Shown: positions 36,470 through 45,521 of the stretch, in pieces
How the letters are laid out: the number at the start of each line of letters is the position of its first letter
Position numbering within the stretch: position 1 is the stretch's first letter
Assembly (NCBI GenBank): GCA_902540235.1
Contig: CACBLI010000004.1
Span: forward strand, 1 to 64,000
Reading direction: 5' to 3'
DNA length: 64,000 nt
Source of the DNA: an uncultured Pelagibacteraceae bacterium
GTDB lineage: Bacteria; Pseudomonadota; Alphaproteobacteria; Pelagibacterales; Pelagibacteraceae
Position numbers and translations under genes: made by a program
Notes under the pieces: model-generated
What the model saw: the letters and a program-made list of their open reading frames with translations, nothing else
What the model was told of the DNA's origin: nothing
Database searches by the model: none

Positions 36470-37311
36470 TGAACAAAATAAAAAAAGGATTAGGTAGAGG
36501 TTTGTCTTCCTTGATAGGTGAAAATAAAGCTAAGACAAGTGATAGCAAATTATCCTTAAGTGAAATAATCCCTAATAGATATCAACCAAGAAAAAATTTT
36601 GATGAAGCGAGCTTAGAGGATTTATCAAATTCTATTAAGGAACGAGGTGTAATTCAACCAATCATAGTTAGAAAGTCAAAGTTAGAAAATTCTAAATATG
36701 AAATTGTAGCAGGTGAGAGAAGGTGGTTAGCGGCAAGGAAAGCTGGACTTCACGATATTCCTGTAATAATAACAAATATTGATGATCTAAAATCTCTAGA
36801 GTTTGCAATCGTTGAAAATGTTCAGCGTCATGATCTTAACCCGTTAGAGGAAGCACTTGGTTATAAAAGGTTGATCGACGAATTTTCATATGATCAGGAA
36901 AAAGTCTCAAAATTTATTGGAAAAAGCAGAAGCTACATAACTAACTCATTAAGGTTATTAAGTTTGCCAGAAGAAGTATTAAATTTTGTCAAAAATAAAA
37001 AAATTACCGCGGGTCATGCGAAAATTTTAGTTGGATTAGACAATGCTGAATTTATAGCAAATAAAATAATTGAAAAAAAACTCTCAGTTCGTCAAGCAGA
37101 GAACTTTGTAAAAATTTTTAAAAAAAAACCTGGTTTATCTAATAGATCAAGGGATCCAAATATTAAAAATTTAGAACAATCATTAACTGATAAGACCGGA
37201 CTTAACGTTTTAATCAAAAATAATAAGAGAAATAAAGGCACAATTACTTTTGCCTATCATGACAGTGATCAACTTAATAAAATTATAGAAGTGATTAAAT
37301 CTAATTATTAG
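36469..37311 (+). CDS. parB: Chromosome-partitioning protein ParB
   Basis: A 280-residue CTP-dependent clamp. The N-terminus (KKGLGRGLSSLIGE) is the ParA-activating peptide; IIPNRYQPRKNFDEASLEDL and ERGVIQPIIVR follow; GERRWLAARKAGL is the CTP-binding GERRxRA motif; IVENVQRHDLNPLEEALGYK leads into the helix-turn-helix (KFIGKSRSYITNSLRLL). The C-terminus is the dimerisation domain. Converges with holA by 11 bases. Confidence 0.97.
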   Translation: MNKIKKGLGRGLSSLIGENKAKTSDSKLSLSEIIPNRYQPRKNFDEASLEDLSNSIKERGVIQPIIVRKSKLENSKYEIVAGERRWLAARKAGLHDIPVIITNIDDLKSLEFAIVENVQRHDLNPLEEALGYKRLIDEFSYDQEKVSKFIGKSRSYITNSLRLLSLPEEVLNFVKNKKITAGHAKILVGLDNAEFIANKIIEKKLSVRQAENFVKIFKKKPGLSNRSRDPNIKNLEQSLTDKTGLNVLIKNNKRNKGTITFAYHDSDQLNKIIEVIKSNY

Positions 37312-38287
37312 ATTTTGAAGTATTTGAAATAAAGTCAAATAAAATATTTAGGGAATTAATCGAATTTTTCTTAATATTCAATTCTACTTTATTTATTTCC
37401 TCAATTAGTTTATAGGTTTTGTCGAGTGTCCAAATTTTAATTTGATTTTTCACTAATTCTTTATCTTTCCAAAAAATTGGTGGTTTAAAACCAACAATTG
37501 TTTTATCGATGCTTTTGTGTATTAGTAAATTTTGATTGAGTTTTATTAATCTTTTAGTTTTAATTAAAAAAGTTCTAATAATAATTATTGCATCTTCTAA
37601 AGAGAAATTATTCTCATTTAAAATATAGATAGTTTTCTGCCTATTTTTTGCTAAGCAGTTATCCACAAGTTCATTAATACTATAATTTCCTGATAAATTA
37701 GTAAGAGCATGGATCTCTTCAACAGATATTTTGTTCTTACTTAATAAAAAATTTTCAATTTTTTTTAATTCATTATTAAGACTCTTTCTTTCGCCACAAG
37801 CTCTATTTACTATTAGATTAATTGATTCTTGTGAAATAGATATTTTCTTTTTTAAAAAAAAGGATTTTGTTATGGAAGATAATGTTTGGTTATTGTCGGA
37901 ATAAAAAGCAATTGTAATTAAATCTTTATCCTTTTCAAATAAATTCCTTAATTTTGATTTTTTATCTAAAACGTTAGAAACGAGAACAATTTTTATATCA
38001 TCTAATTTTTTTTCTTTTAAAATAACGATTTCATCTTTAATTTTGTCAGTAGCATCCTTTATTATTATCAATTTATTTTTTTCAAAAAAAGATTTTGATA
38101 GAATTTGATTATAAAAACCTTCAATATCAGAAAATATTTCTTTCTCATAATATTTTGATATATTATTTCCGAATATCGGTTTGAATTTATTATCTATAAC
38201 TTCCTCTTTCTGACCTTCGTTTACACCATGAAATAAGAATATTTTAGCATTTATTTTTTTATTTAATTCGTGTGTTTTGAGAATCAT
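37301..38287 (-). CDS. holA: DNA polymerase III delta subunit
   Basis: A 328-residue clamp-loader subunit of low sequence conservation. FLFHGVNEGQKEEVID at about 18-33 is the degenerate P-loop-like start, KLIIIKDATDKIKDE and later NELKKIENFLLSKNKISVEEIHAL match the family layout. Position after lptE (4-base overlap) and convergent to parB is the standard alphaproteobacterial arrangement. Confidence 0.88.
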   Translation of the reverse strand: MILKTHELNKKINAKIFLFHGVNEGQKEEVIDNKFKPIFGNNISKYYEKEIFSDIEGFYNQILSKSFFEKNKLIIIKDATDKIKDEIVILKEKKLDDIKIVLVSNVLDKKSKLRNLFEKDKDLITIAFYSDNNQTLSSITKSFFLKKKISISQESINLIVNRACGERKSLNNELKKIENFLLSKNKISVEEIHALTNLSGNYSINELVDNCLAKNRQKTIYILNENNFSLEDAIIIIRTFLIKTKRLIKLNQNLLIHKSIDKTIVGFKPPIFWKDKELVKNQIKIWTLDKTYKLIEEINKVELNIKKNSINSLNILFDFISNTSKSNN

Positions 38288-38736
38288 TTTAAATTTGATA
38301 AATAATTAATTAAATCTTCAACAATTCTATTTATTAGAATTTCCTCTAATTCATTTTCGTACTGATTTAGTTTAAATTTGTCATCAGAATTATTGTAAGT
38401 AATTTTTTGTGATAATAATCTTTCGGCTTCACTATCTATATTAAGACTTGAAAACTTTAGATAAATTTCAAGTTCAAATACCAATGCATTTCCTTTGGAG
38501 TCTTTTGATTTAACCTCTATTCTTTTACCGCTTTCAATTTTGATATCTATCTTCTTATCGATTTTTTTATTCTTTAAATTGTTAATAGTTTTCTCGAATT
38601 TATTGTTTAAAGATGTGTTTTCTTTCTCAATATTTCCAATCGTAAAATTTAAATTTTTTGTTGAGTAAATTGGTTGAAACCCACAGCTAGATAAGATTAA
38701 AAACAACATAACTAAGAAAAAGAATTTATTTTTCAT
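38284..38736 (-). CDS. lptE: LPS-assembly lipoprotein LptE
   Basis: A 150-residue lipoprotein with signal [16 protein letters not shown] and lipobox Cys18 followed by GFQPIYS, the CGFQP(L/I)Y pattern of LptE. The rest is a mixed alpha/beta domain with long helices. LptE plugs LptD in the outer membrane. leuS-lptE-holA order is conserved broadly in proteobacteria. Confidence 0.87.
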   Translation of the reverse strand: MKNKFFFLVMLFLILSSCGFQPIYSTKNLNFTIGNIEKENTSLNNKFEKTINNLKNKKIDKKIDIKIESGKRIEVKSKDSKGNALVFELEIYLKFSSLNIDSEAERLLSQKITYNNSDDKFKLNQYENELEEILINRIVEDLINYLSNLK

Positions 38737-41270
38737 ATAATTAAGTTTATTAACTTATTTCTTATATAAATACTTTTTTTTATTTCTTTATTTTTTAAGA
38801 GTTTACTTATTTTTTCGTTATTTTTTATCTCGTATAACAAATCTTTTTCACTAATATCTCCTTTGAAGTTCATTAGATCTCTTTTTTTACCGTTAATTTG
38901 AATCACTACATTAAAATTATCCTTTTTTAAGAAATTTTCATTTACCTTTGGCCATTGATTTTTATCTTTAACTTTCAATTCATCCATACACTCATTTGTT
39001 AAATGAGGTATCACTGGCGAAATTATTTTTAATATTTTCTCATAGTTAGATAAGAATTTACTTTTATTCTCAATTTTTTCTAAATTTTTTGAAAAGTAAT
39101 TATAAATTTCATGTAAGTTTGCAATTATTACATTGTAGTGAAAATTTTCTAAATTTTTGGTGATTTTTTCGATCATTTGATTTGTAAAAAAATCAATATC
39201 TGTAGACTGTTTTTCACTATTTTTTAATTCTAAATTAATAATATTTTTATGCAGTAACCAGAATTTTTGGATAAATTTATATGACGAAATCATGCCTTGC
39301 TCTGACCATTGAATGTCTTTTTCAGGAGGACTATCAGAAAGAATAAAGAATCTTACCGCGTCTGCTCCATAATTGTTTATTATGTTTTCAGGATCAATAG
39401 TATTCTTTTTAGATTTGGACATTGACTCACTTGAACCAACTTTGACTTTCTCAGATGGTTTGTTTTTCTTGTAAAAAATTTTACCATCTCTAGTCTCAAC
39501 TTCTTCTGGAGATAACCAATTGTTATCGTTATCTTTATAGGTTTCATGACAAACCATACCTTGGGTAAACAGTCCCTCAAACGGCTCTAAATCCACAAAA
39601 TTTTCTTTGTTGTGACCAAGCGCGCGCATAAAAAATCTTGAGTATAAAAGGTGGAGAATAGCATGCTCAACTCCACCAATATATTGATCAACAGGCATCC
39701 AATATTTCACATCATCCAAATTAAATCCCTCTTTTGTGTTTTCAGATGAGCAAAATCTTAAAAAATACCAAGAGGAGTCAACAAATGTATCTAGTGTGTC
39801 TGTTTCTCTATGACATTTTTCGCCATTTAAAGTAACTTCTCTCCACTTTTTTTGATGCTCTAAAGGATTACCTTTTACATTAAGATTTATATTTTCGGGA
39901 AGTTTTACAGGTAGATCTTTTTTGGGAATCTTGATTGCTTGGCCTTTACTATTGTAAGCAATCGGAATAGGACAGCCCCAATATCTTTGTCTCGAAACAC
40001 CCCAGTCTTTAAGTCTAAAATTAATTTTTTTTTTACCAATTTTTTTTTTTTCTAATATTTCTATAGTTTTTAAAATAGACTCATCTGGACAATTTAGGCC
40101 ATCTAGGAATTGAGAATTAAAAATTTTCCCTGGACCAGTATATGCCTCTGTACCTATTTTAAAATTAGAATTTTCACCCACAGGACAAACTACAGGCAAA
40201 ACTTTCAATTTGTATTTTAAAGCGAAATCTAAATCTCTTTGATCATGAGCAGGACAACCAAATACAGCTCCAAATCCATAATCCATTAAAACAAAATTTG
40301 CGAAATAAACTGGTACTTCTTTGGTTGCATCTAGAGGATTTAATGCTTTAATACTTGTTTTGAAGCCTATTTTTTCTGCATTAGCAATTGACTCCTCAGT
40401 TGTGCCTGTTTTAGCACATTCATTTTTGAATTTAATAAATTCTTTATCTTCTTTAAAGAATTCTGACACTGGATGATCCACAGATAAAGCCAAGAAAGAA
40501 AATCCAAACAATGTATCAGGTCTAGTAGTGAAGCACTTGATTTCTTTTACTGGCAAATTAGATTTTAAATTAAACTTAATTTCACATCCAAAAGATTTAC
40601 CTATCCAGTTTTTTTGCATCACTTTTACTTTGTTTGGCCATTTATCAAGTTTGTCTAAACTATCAAGAAGATCAGCAGAAAACTTTGTGATATTAAAAAA
40701 CCATTGGTTAAGTTTTTTTCTTTCAACTACAGCACCAGACCTCCAACCTTTTCCATCAATTACTTGCTCGTTAGCAAGAACAGTTTCATCGATTGGATCC
40801 CAATTAACATAGTTTTCTTTTCGATACACTAGCCCTTTATCTAATAAATCTAAAAAAAATGATTGTTGGTGTTTGTAATAATCGTCTGAGCAAGTTGATA
40901 TTTCTCTATCCCAGTCAATAGATAAACCAAGTTGTTTTAATTGATTTTTCATGGTTTTTATATTTTGTTGGGTCCAGGTTTTTGGATCAAGATTATTTTG
41001 TTTCGCTGCATTTTCAGCTGGCATGCCAAACGAATCCCAGCCCATTGGGTGTAAAACATTAAATCCTTGCATAGATTTATACCTGGCTAGCACATCTCCA
41101 ATAGTATAGTTCCTAACATGCCCCATGTGTATTTTACCCGAGGGATAAGGAAACATTTCTAAACAATAGAATTTTTTTTTATCTTTTTTTACAGAAGCTT
41201 TAAATGCTTGATTTTTTTCCCAAAAAGTTTGCCATTTTTTCTCTATTACTTTAAAATTATATCGTTCCAC
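38733..41270 (-). CDS. leuS: Leucyl-tRNA synthetase
   Basis: An 845-residue class I synthetase. Signature I is [21 protein letters not shown] (HMGH), the CP1 editing domain contains [16 protein letters not shown] and the conserved Asp region GCPAHDQRD, and SMSKSKKNT (about 617-625) is the KMSKS loop. Length normal. Overlaps lptE by 4 bases. Confidence 0.98.
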   Translation of the reverse strand: MERYNFKVIEKKWQTFWEKNQAFKASVKKDKKKFYCLEMFPYPSGKIHMGHVRNYTIGDVLARYKSMQGFNVLHPMGWDSFGMPAENAAKQNNLDPKTWTQQNIKTMKNQLKQLGLSIDWDREISTCSDDYYKHQQSFFLDLLDKGLVYRKENYVNWDPIDETVLANEQVIDGKGWRSGAVVERKKLNQWFFNITKFSADLLDSLDKLDKWPNKVKVMQKNWIGKSFGCEIKFNLKSNLPVKEIKCFTTRPDTLFGFSFLALSVDHPVSEFFKEDKEFIKFKNECAKTGTTEESIANAEKIGFKTSIKALNPLDATKEVPVYFANFVLMDYGFGAVFGCPAHDQRDLDFALKYKLKVLPVVCPVGENSNFKIGTEAYTGPGKIFNSQFLDGLNCPDESILKTIEILEKKKIGKKKINFRLKDWGVSRQRYWGCPIPIAYNSKGQAIKIPKKDLPVKLPENINLNVKGNPLEHQKKWREVTLNGEKCHRETDTLDTFVDSSWYFLRFCSSENTKEGFNLDDVKYWMPVDQYIGGVEHAILHLLYSRFFMRALGHNKENFVDLEPFEGLFTQGMVCHETYKDNDNNWLSPEEVETRDGKIFYKKNKPSEKVKVGSSESMSKSKKNTIDPENIINNYGADAVRFFILSDSPPEKDIQWSEQGMISSYKFIQKFWLLHKNIINLELKNSEKQSTDIDFFTNQMIEKITKNLENFHYNVIIANLHEIYNYFSKNLEKIENKSKFLSNYEKILKIISPVIPHLTNECMDELKVKDKNQWPKVNENFLKKDNFNVVIQINGKKRDLMNFKGDISEKDLLYEIKNNEKISKLLKNKEIKKSIYIRNKLINLII

Positions 41271-41290
41271 AAATCACCTTAAACTCTAAG

Positions 41291-41863
41291 TTATTGTTGA
41301 TCTTGGGGGATTGCTTTGTCCCCACCACGAGGATCTTTTTTTCTTCTTTCTTTAATGAGTTTTTCAATGGATTTTTTTTCCATTAAAGTTGCCTTTTTAA
41401 GAATTGCCAATTGTATCTCATTTGAAATTTTAGAATCTATTAAATTTGTTGTACAATTGTTATTAGTACAAACTCTCTCATGCACAATTATTTTAAGCGA
41501 ATCAGATCTTATTTCATTCGATAAGAAGCGCACTGTAATCTTTAAATCTCTGTTGTTATTTTTACCGCCATTAAACCAATCTGTAATAATTATTCCACCA
41601 GAATAGCTAGCATTAACCAAAGGAACAAAATCAAGCGTTTCTACGGATGCTCGCCACAACTCATTTGCTGAAGCAAAATCAAATACTCCACCTTTTTTAT
41701 TACCAATGCCAAATCGGACACCTCTACCCTCTTCAATATTTTTTCTTACTCTATCCTCTACATTTACAGGATTATCTTTTACATCTGATCTTTTATAAAT
41801 CCCACAGCTGTTAAGAATGATTAAGGACAATAAAACTAAAATGAATTTTGTGAAATTACTCAT
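41291..41863 (-). CDS. DUF3576 lipoprotein
   Basis: A 190-residue protein with a lipoprotein signal (FILVLLSLIILNSCG, Cys20) and the DUF3576 core: FASANELWRASVETLDFVPL, YSGGIIITDWF and RDLKITVRFLSNEIRSDSLKI. Function unknown; alphaproteobacteria place it next to leuS, as here (20 bases apart). The C-terminus is lysine/arginine-rich. Confidence 0.87.
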   Translation of the reverse strand: MSNFTKFILVLLSLIILNSCGIYKRSDVKDNPVNVEDRVRKNIEEGRGVRFGIGNKKGGVFDFASANELWRASVETLDFVPLVNASYSGGIIITDWFNGGKNNNRDLKITVRFLSNEIRSDSLKIIVHERVCTNNNCTTNLIDSKISNEIQLAILKKATLMEKKSIEKLIKERRKKDPRGGDKAIPQDQQ

Positions 41864-41926
41864 AAATTTGCTAAATTAATTTAAAACCACTAGTATTCCA
41901 AAATATCAATAAAAATATCCTTTATT

Positions 41927-41955
41927 TTGTTGTAAAAATATCACACATGTAAAAA
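41927..41955 (+). promoter_or_regulatory. Candidate promoter of the porin gene
   Basis: TTGTTG (41927-41932), 17 bases, TAAAAA (41950-41955). Ordinary spacing, but many look-alikes occur at this base composition; leader would be about 80 bases. Confidence 0.25.
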
Positions 41956-42045
41956 AAAGACCCTAAATACACCAAAATTGCTAAATTCCAGTAAAATTAT
42001 TGGTAAAAACTTACGATTCATATGAATAACAATAAGGAGATTAAT

Positions 42046-43125
42046 ATGATTAACTTAAAAAAAGTGGGTCTTACAGCACTAGCAGGTTCGCTAGCAGCAG
42101 TAACAGCTCATGCAGGAGAAATGTCAGTATCAGGTTCTGCTAATTTAACTTATGTTACAAAAAGTGGAGACAATACTGCGCAAACTCTTGGTAACGACAA
42201 AGACGTTAAATTCTCTGGAAGTGGTGAATTAGATAATGGTTACACATTTAGTCTTTTCACAAACATGAAAGATGACTTTAGTGTATCATCTTCAGCAACT
42301 GTAATAACAATGGGATCTTTAGGTTCAATTGGTATTGGTTCTGGTGGTGGAACTAACATTAACGGTGCTTACGATGAAGCTATCCCAACTGCATACGAGG
42401 AAAACTCAGATGCTGGTGGACAAGGTGCAGCTAATTCTGTTGGAGCAAACGGTGATGGGAATGGTATAACTTATAGATTCCCTGCAATGGAAATGATGGG
42501 TGCTACTATTACAGGTGGTCTTGATTATTCTTTCCAAGGTGGAAGCGATGCAGCTAACGATGGTGGTGCAACAGCTAGAAGTAATACTTGGGGCAATGCT
42601 TATGGTCTAGGTTTAACTGTAGCTTACGATGCATTATCAATTGGTGCTTTTGTTTACGAAAGAGAAAACAAAAACCCAAGTGCAAACAAAACAGTATCAG
42701 ATCAGTTTGAAGGTTCTTGGAATGTGAAATATTCAGCAGGTCCAGTTTCAGTCGGATATTCTGAGTTCTACATTGGTTCAGGATTAGCAAAAACTGAAGA
42801 AGGTACAACAGCAGCTAAAACTGTTGGAACAGCTGCAGGTATCTTTGATGGTGATATGTTCTCAATTGCGTTTAACGTAAATGATGATTTATCAATATCT
42901 TATTCAGAGATGACTGCAACTTATGACTCTCAGCAACACGGTGGAACTAATGGTTCAATGGCCGATGAATTAGATGTAGATGAGAAGCATGAGTCATTAC
43001 AAGCGGCGTACTCAATGGGTGCTATGTCAATTAAAGCATACACAACAGAGATTACTAACCCTAACTTTGATGAAGATGCAGCTACTATAACTAAGAACGA
43101 AATCGCTTTAGGATTATCATTCTAA
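42046..43125 (+). CDS. Outer-membrane porin
   Basis: A 359-residue exported beta-barrel. Signal peptide INLKKVGLTALAGSLAAVTAHA with Ala-x-Ala cleavage, then alternating beta strands (EMSVSGSANLTYVTK, DVKFSGSGELDNGYTFSLF) and a terminal phenylalanine (NEIALGLSF), as required for BamA recognition. It is gly/asp-rich, pI low, and codon use is more GC-rich than the neighbours, suggesting strong expression. The AAGGAG at 42034-42039, 6 bases before ATG 42046, decides the start over the ATG at 42022. It resembles alphaproteobacterial general porins; substrate preference unknown. Confidence 0.9.
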   Translation: MINLKKVGLTALAGSLAAVTAHAGEMSVSGSANLTYVTKSGDNTAQTLGNDKDVKFSGSGELDNGYTFSLFTNMKDDFSVSSSATVITMGSLGSIGIGSGGGTNINGAYDEAIPTAYEENSDAGGQGAANSVGANGDGNGITYRFPAMEMMGATITGGLDYSFQGGSDAANDGGATARSNTWGNAYGLGLTVAYDALSIGAFVYERENKNPSANKTVSDQFEGSWNVKYSAGPVSVGYSEFYIGSGLAKTEEGTTAAKTVGTAAGIFDGDMFSIAFNVNDDLSISYSEMTATYDSQQHGGTNGSMADELDVDEKHESLQAAYSMGAMSIKAYTTEITNPNFDEDAATITKNEIALGLSF

Positions 43126-43137
43126 GTTTAGTTTAGT

Positions 43138-43713
43138 TTAAATTTTTAAAAACGGCCTAAGTTCTCTTAGGCCGTTTTTTTTTATCCAGGATATTCCTGC
43201 AAATCCAACAACTTTAGTAAGCCTAAGCTTTTTATAATTATTTTTATTAATCCCACCTAAAGCTATAAAATCAACATCTTCAGACATAGTCGTGAGGTTA
43301 AATTTTATTAATGAAAGAAACTTTTGATTTTTTTTTGATTTAAATATAGGTGATAAGAAAATTTTAGAACATTTTTGTAATTTCTTTACTCTAATTTCAT
43401 TCACATTATGAGCTGAACCTATTATCTCAAATTTATTCGGTAATGAATGTTTTGAGGCAAAGTTAAGACTGTTGTTAAAAGAGGGGATATATACACCGCT
43501 AAGACCTAATTTTAGTGCTAATTTAATATTGTTAGATAAATATAAATTTCTCTTATTAACTTTGCAGAATTTTTGGATAGACTTTACTTCATTTATTTTT
43601 AATTTTTTATCATAGTTCCGAAAAATCAAATCTATATTTTTTTCTAAATTTGTTAATTCATCTATGTTATATTTATCTATAAAATAAAATATATACGGAT
43701 TTTTTTTTTGCAT
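43138..43713 (-). CDS. ThiE/TenI-like thiamine phosphate synthase family protein
   Basis: A 191-residue TIM-barrel protein. YLSNNIKLALKLGLSGVYIP (family: N-D-x-x-L-A-x-x-x-G-A-D-G-V-H-L), EIIGSAHNVNEI, SPIFKSKK (family GP-x-x-x-T-x-x-K) and VDFIALGGINKNN place it in the ThiE/TenI family. Several substrate residues are altered (the histidine after GV, the glycine-proline of GPIF), so catalysis of HMP-PP with thiazole phosphate is not certain; TenI-like function is possible. Its end includes the terminator hairpin, and its start overlaps the divergent YggS gene by 6 bases. Confidence 0.7.
   Translation of the reverse strand: MQKKNPYIFYFIDKYNIDELTNLEKNIDLIFRNYDKKLKINEVKSIQKFCKVNKRNLYLSNNIKLALKLGLSGVYIPSFNNSLNFASKHSLPNKFEIIGSAHNVNEIRVKKLQKCSKIFLSPIFKSKKNQKFLSLIKFNLTTMSEDVDFIALGGINKNNYKKLRLTKVVGFAGISWIKKNGLRELRPFLKI
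43149..43183. terminator. Bidirectional terminator hairpin after the porin gene
   Basis: AAACGGCCTAAG pairs with CTTAGGCCGTTT (12 bp), 4-base loop, A-tract before and T-tract after, so it can act on both strands. It lies inside the last codons of the convergent ThiE/TenI-like gene. Confidence 0.88.
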
Positions 43714-44361
43714 AAAACTATCTCTAATTTAGTGTCTATAGAAAATGAACTCAAGTCTGGATTGAAACAAGACTTGAAAACAAAAATAATAGCAGTAACT
43801 AAAACTTTCCCTATAAGCGAAATTAAACCATTAATTGATCATGGCCATCTACATTATGGTGAAAATAAAGTTCAAGAAGCTTTGAAAAAATGGAACGAGG
43901 TAAAAAAAGAAGTTAGGAACATTAAACTTCATATGATTGGTAAACTTCAAACTAATAAAGTTAAGTTTGCAGTTTCATTATTTGATTATATTCATTCTTT
44001 AGATAACTTAAAATTGGCTCAAAAAATTTCCTCAGAACAAAAAAAAATTAATAAAAAAATCAAAATTTTCATCCAAGTAAACATCGGCAATGAGGATCAA
44101 AAAAGTGGCATTCATCAAAATGAAGTTATGAATTTCTATAAAAAATGTATTAATGATTTTGGTTTAGATATAGTTGGTTTAATGTGCATTCCACCACAAA
44201 AAGGAGATAAAAATGAGTATTTTAGACTGATGAATGATTTAAACAAATCCCTTGGCCTTGATGAACTAAGTATGGGCATGTCGTCAGATTATTTAGAGGC
44301 TATATCTCACGGTGCTACTTATGTGAGAATTGGTTCAAAAATTTTTGGAGAGCGATCTTAA
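43708..44361 (+). CDS. yggS: YggS-family pyridoxal 5'-phosphate homeostasis protein
   Basis: A 217-residue PLP-binding TIM-barrel without known enzyme activity. The PLP lysine is in KTKIIAVTKTFP (Lys32), with HYGENKVQEALKKW, HMIGKLQTNKVKF, IFIQVNIGNEDQKSG, LMCIPP and LSMGMSSDYLEAI following the family. No ATG fits: TTG 43708 gives the listed start, GTG 43732 a shorter one starting at SIENEL. PLPBP proteins buffer vitamin B6 and affect amino-acid pools. Confidence 0.93.
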   Translation: MHKTISNLVSIENELKSGLKQDLKTKIIAVTKTFPISEIKPLIDHGHLHYGENKVQEALKKWNEVKKEVRNIKLHMIGKLQTNKVKFAVSLFDYIHSLDNLKLAQKISSEQKKINKKIKIFIQVNIGNEDQKSGIHQNEVMNFYKKCINDFGLDIVGLMCIPPQKGDKNEYFRLMNDLNKSLGLDELSMGMSSDYLEAISHGATYVRIGSKIFGERS

Positions 44362-44849
44362 ATAATCTGAATTCTAGTTTTTTTGTTTATTAGTTTTAAT
44401 AATATTAACAAGTCATTTTTTCTTAATGCTACGCAGCCTAAAGTTTCTTTATAGTTCTTAGTTAAATGAATGAATATTGCGCTGCCTTTATTTTTTTTTG
44501 GTTTTTTTGTGTTGTATTTAATTGGTATTAAAACATCATAGTTTGTTTTTTTCTGAAATAATTTTTCATGTCCAATCTTTTTGTTTACTTTAATTAATTT
44601 ATTGTAATTTTTACTTTTTACATCATCACACCATCCCATTAATTTATTTATTTTTCTTTTTCTTAATTTTGTGACAAGATTCTTTACCCTATCTTTTCGA
44701 TAAAAAACTGGCCCCAAAGAAAAAATACCTTTTGGGGTTTTCTTGTCACCCTCAATTTTGTTAGATGTGCTACCATTTTTGCCAATACAGCATTTAAATT
44801 TAAAATCATCGTATAAAAGAGTTTCTTTATTTTTTAATATAATTCGCAT
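44358..44849 (-). CDS. L,D-transpeptidase (YkuD domain)
   Basis: A 163-residue protein with the YkuD core: GDKKTPKGIFSLGPVFYRKD, SAIFIHLTKNYKETLGCVALR with the conserved His and catalytic Cys139, then KNDLLILLKLI. Such enzymes form 3-3 peptidoglycan crosslinks or attach proteins to the wall. No clear signal peptide is visible, so location is open. It is divergent from the response regulator with only 10 bases between the starts, a pairing seen in other alphaproteobacteria. Confidence 0.83.
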   Translation of the reverse strand: MRIILKNKETLLYDDFKFKCCIGKNGSTSNKIEGDKKTPKGIFSLGPVFYRKDRVKNLVTKLRKRKINKLMGWCDDVKSKNYNKLIKVNKKIGHEKLFQKKTNYDVLIPIKYNTKKPKKNKGSAIFIHLTKNYKETLGCVALRKNDLLILLKLINKKTRIQII

Positions 44850-44859
44850 ACTTTAAATA

Positions 44860-45420
44860 ATGATTTCAAAAATTTTAATAATTTATGAATATCAAATTTT
44901 ATATAAGATATTAAATGAAATTAAAGAATATTTAAATTTTGAAATATTAAATGTTGATAAAAACAAATTTCAAGAATTAGAATTTGACAAATTTGAGAAT
45001 TATATAATTGTTAGTTCAGTAAAATCTCTTAATCTAAAGAATAGTTTTGTTTTAGAAAATTTGCCGATTAAATTAGATAAATTGATACAAATAATAAATA
45101 TAAATTTTTTAAAGACCAATTTTGTTAAAAAGTCTGATGTAAAAATTGGTAAATATAAATTAGACTTAAACTCTAGAAAAATAATTTTAGATAAGTTAAG
45201 TTTAAGTTTAACAGAAAAAGAGGTTGAAATAATTATTTTTATCAATTCAAACAGCAATGTAACTATTAAAGAACTTCAAAATAATGTTTGGGGCTATTCT
45301 TTAAATCTAGAAACTCATACTGTAGAAACTCATATTTACAGGCTAAGAAAAAAGATGAAAGACAAATTTGGAGATGATGTATTTATTCAAAATTCACAAA
45401 AGGGATATAAAATAAATTGA
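44860..45420 (+). CDS. OmpR-type winged-helix response regulator with degenerate receiver
   Basis: A 186-residue protein. The C-terminal part (about 95-186) is a clear OmpR/PhoB winged helix: IGKYKLDLNSRKI, LTEKEVEIIIFI, VWGYSLNLETHTVETHIYRLRKKM, GYKIN. The N-terminal part is receiver-like in length and hydrophobic pattern, but the acidic pair (family D-D; here I-Y-E-Y after LI) and the phospho-acceptor Asp (here IIVSSV) are not there. It probably acts without phosphorylation. Target genes unknown; the divergent L,D-transpeptidase is a candidate. Confidence 0.82.
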   Translation: MISKILIIYEYQILYKILNEIKEYLNFEILNVDKNKFQELEFDKFENYIIVSSVKSLNLKNSFVLENLPIKLDKLIQIININFLKTNFVKKSDVKIGKYKLDLNSRKIILDKLSLSLTEKEVEIIIFINSNSNVTIKELQNNVWGYSLNLETHTVETHIYRLRKKMKDKFGDDVFIQNSQKGYKIN

Positions 45421-45521
45421 AAAAAAATCCTGTAGCCAAGACCCTATCAAATAGAAAATTTAAACCAAAGATTATCAAACCAAAAAAAGGGAAAGGTAGT
45501 TTCAAGAGAAAAAAAAATTAA
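45417..45521 (+). CDS. Small basic protein resembling ribosome-rescue factor ArfA
   Basis: A 34-residue ORF translated from TTG 45417, sharing bases with the regulator's TGA (coupling), stop TAA at 45519-45521. The sequence KTLSNRKFKPKIIKPKKGKG followed by SFKRK parallels the ArfA core, in which A-L-x-D-P-L-F-R-Q-R-V is followed by KNKKGKGSYxRK. Sixteen of 34 residues are Lys or Arg. ArfA recruits RF2 to stalled ribosomes. The C-terminal extension of gamma-proteobacterial ArfA is absent. Convergent with the kinase gene (4-base overlap). Family membership is inferred from motif only. Confidence 0.6.
   Translation: MKKNPVAKTLSNRKFKPKIIKPKKGKGSFKRKKN

Noticed and set aside
41864..42045. Riboswitch or small RNA upstream of the porin
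   Set aside because: The leader is AT-rich without conserved stems I recognise (no glycine, SAM or thiamine riboswitch features).
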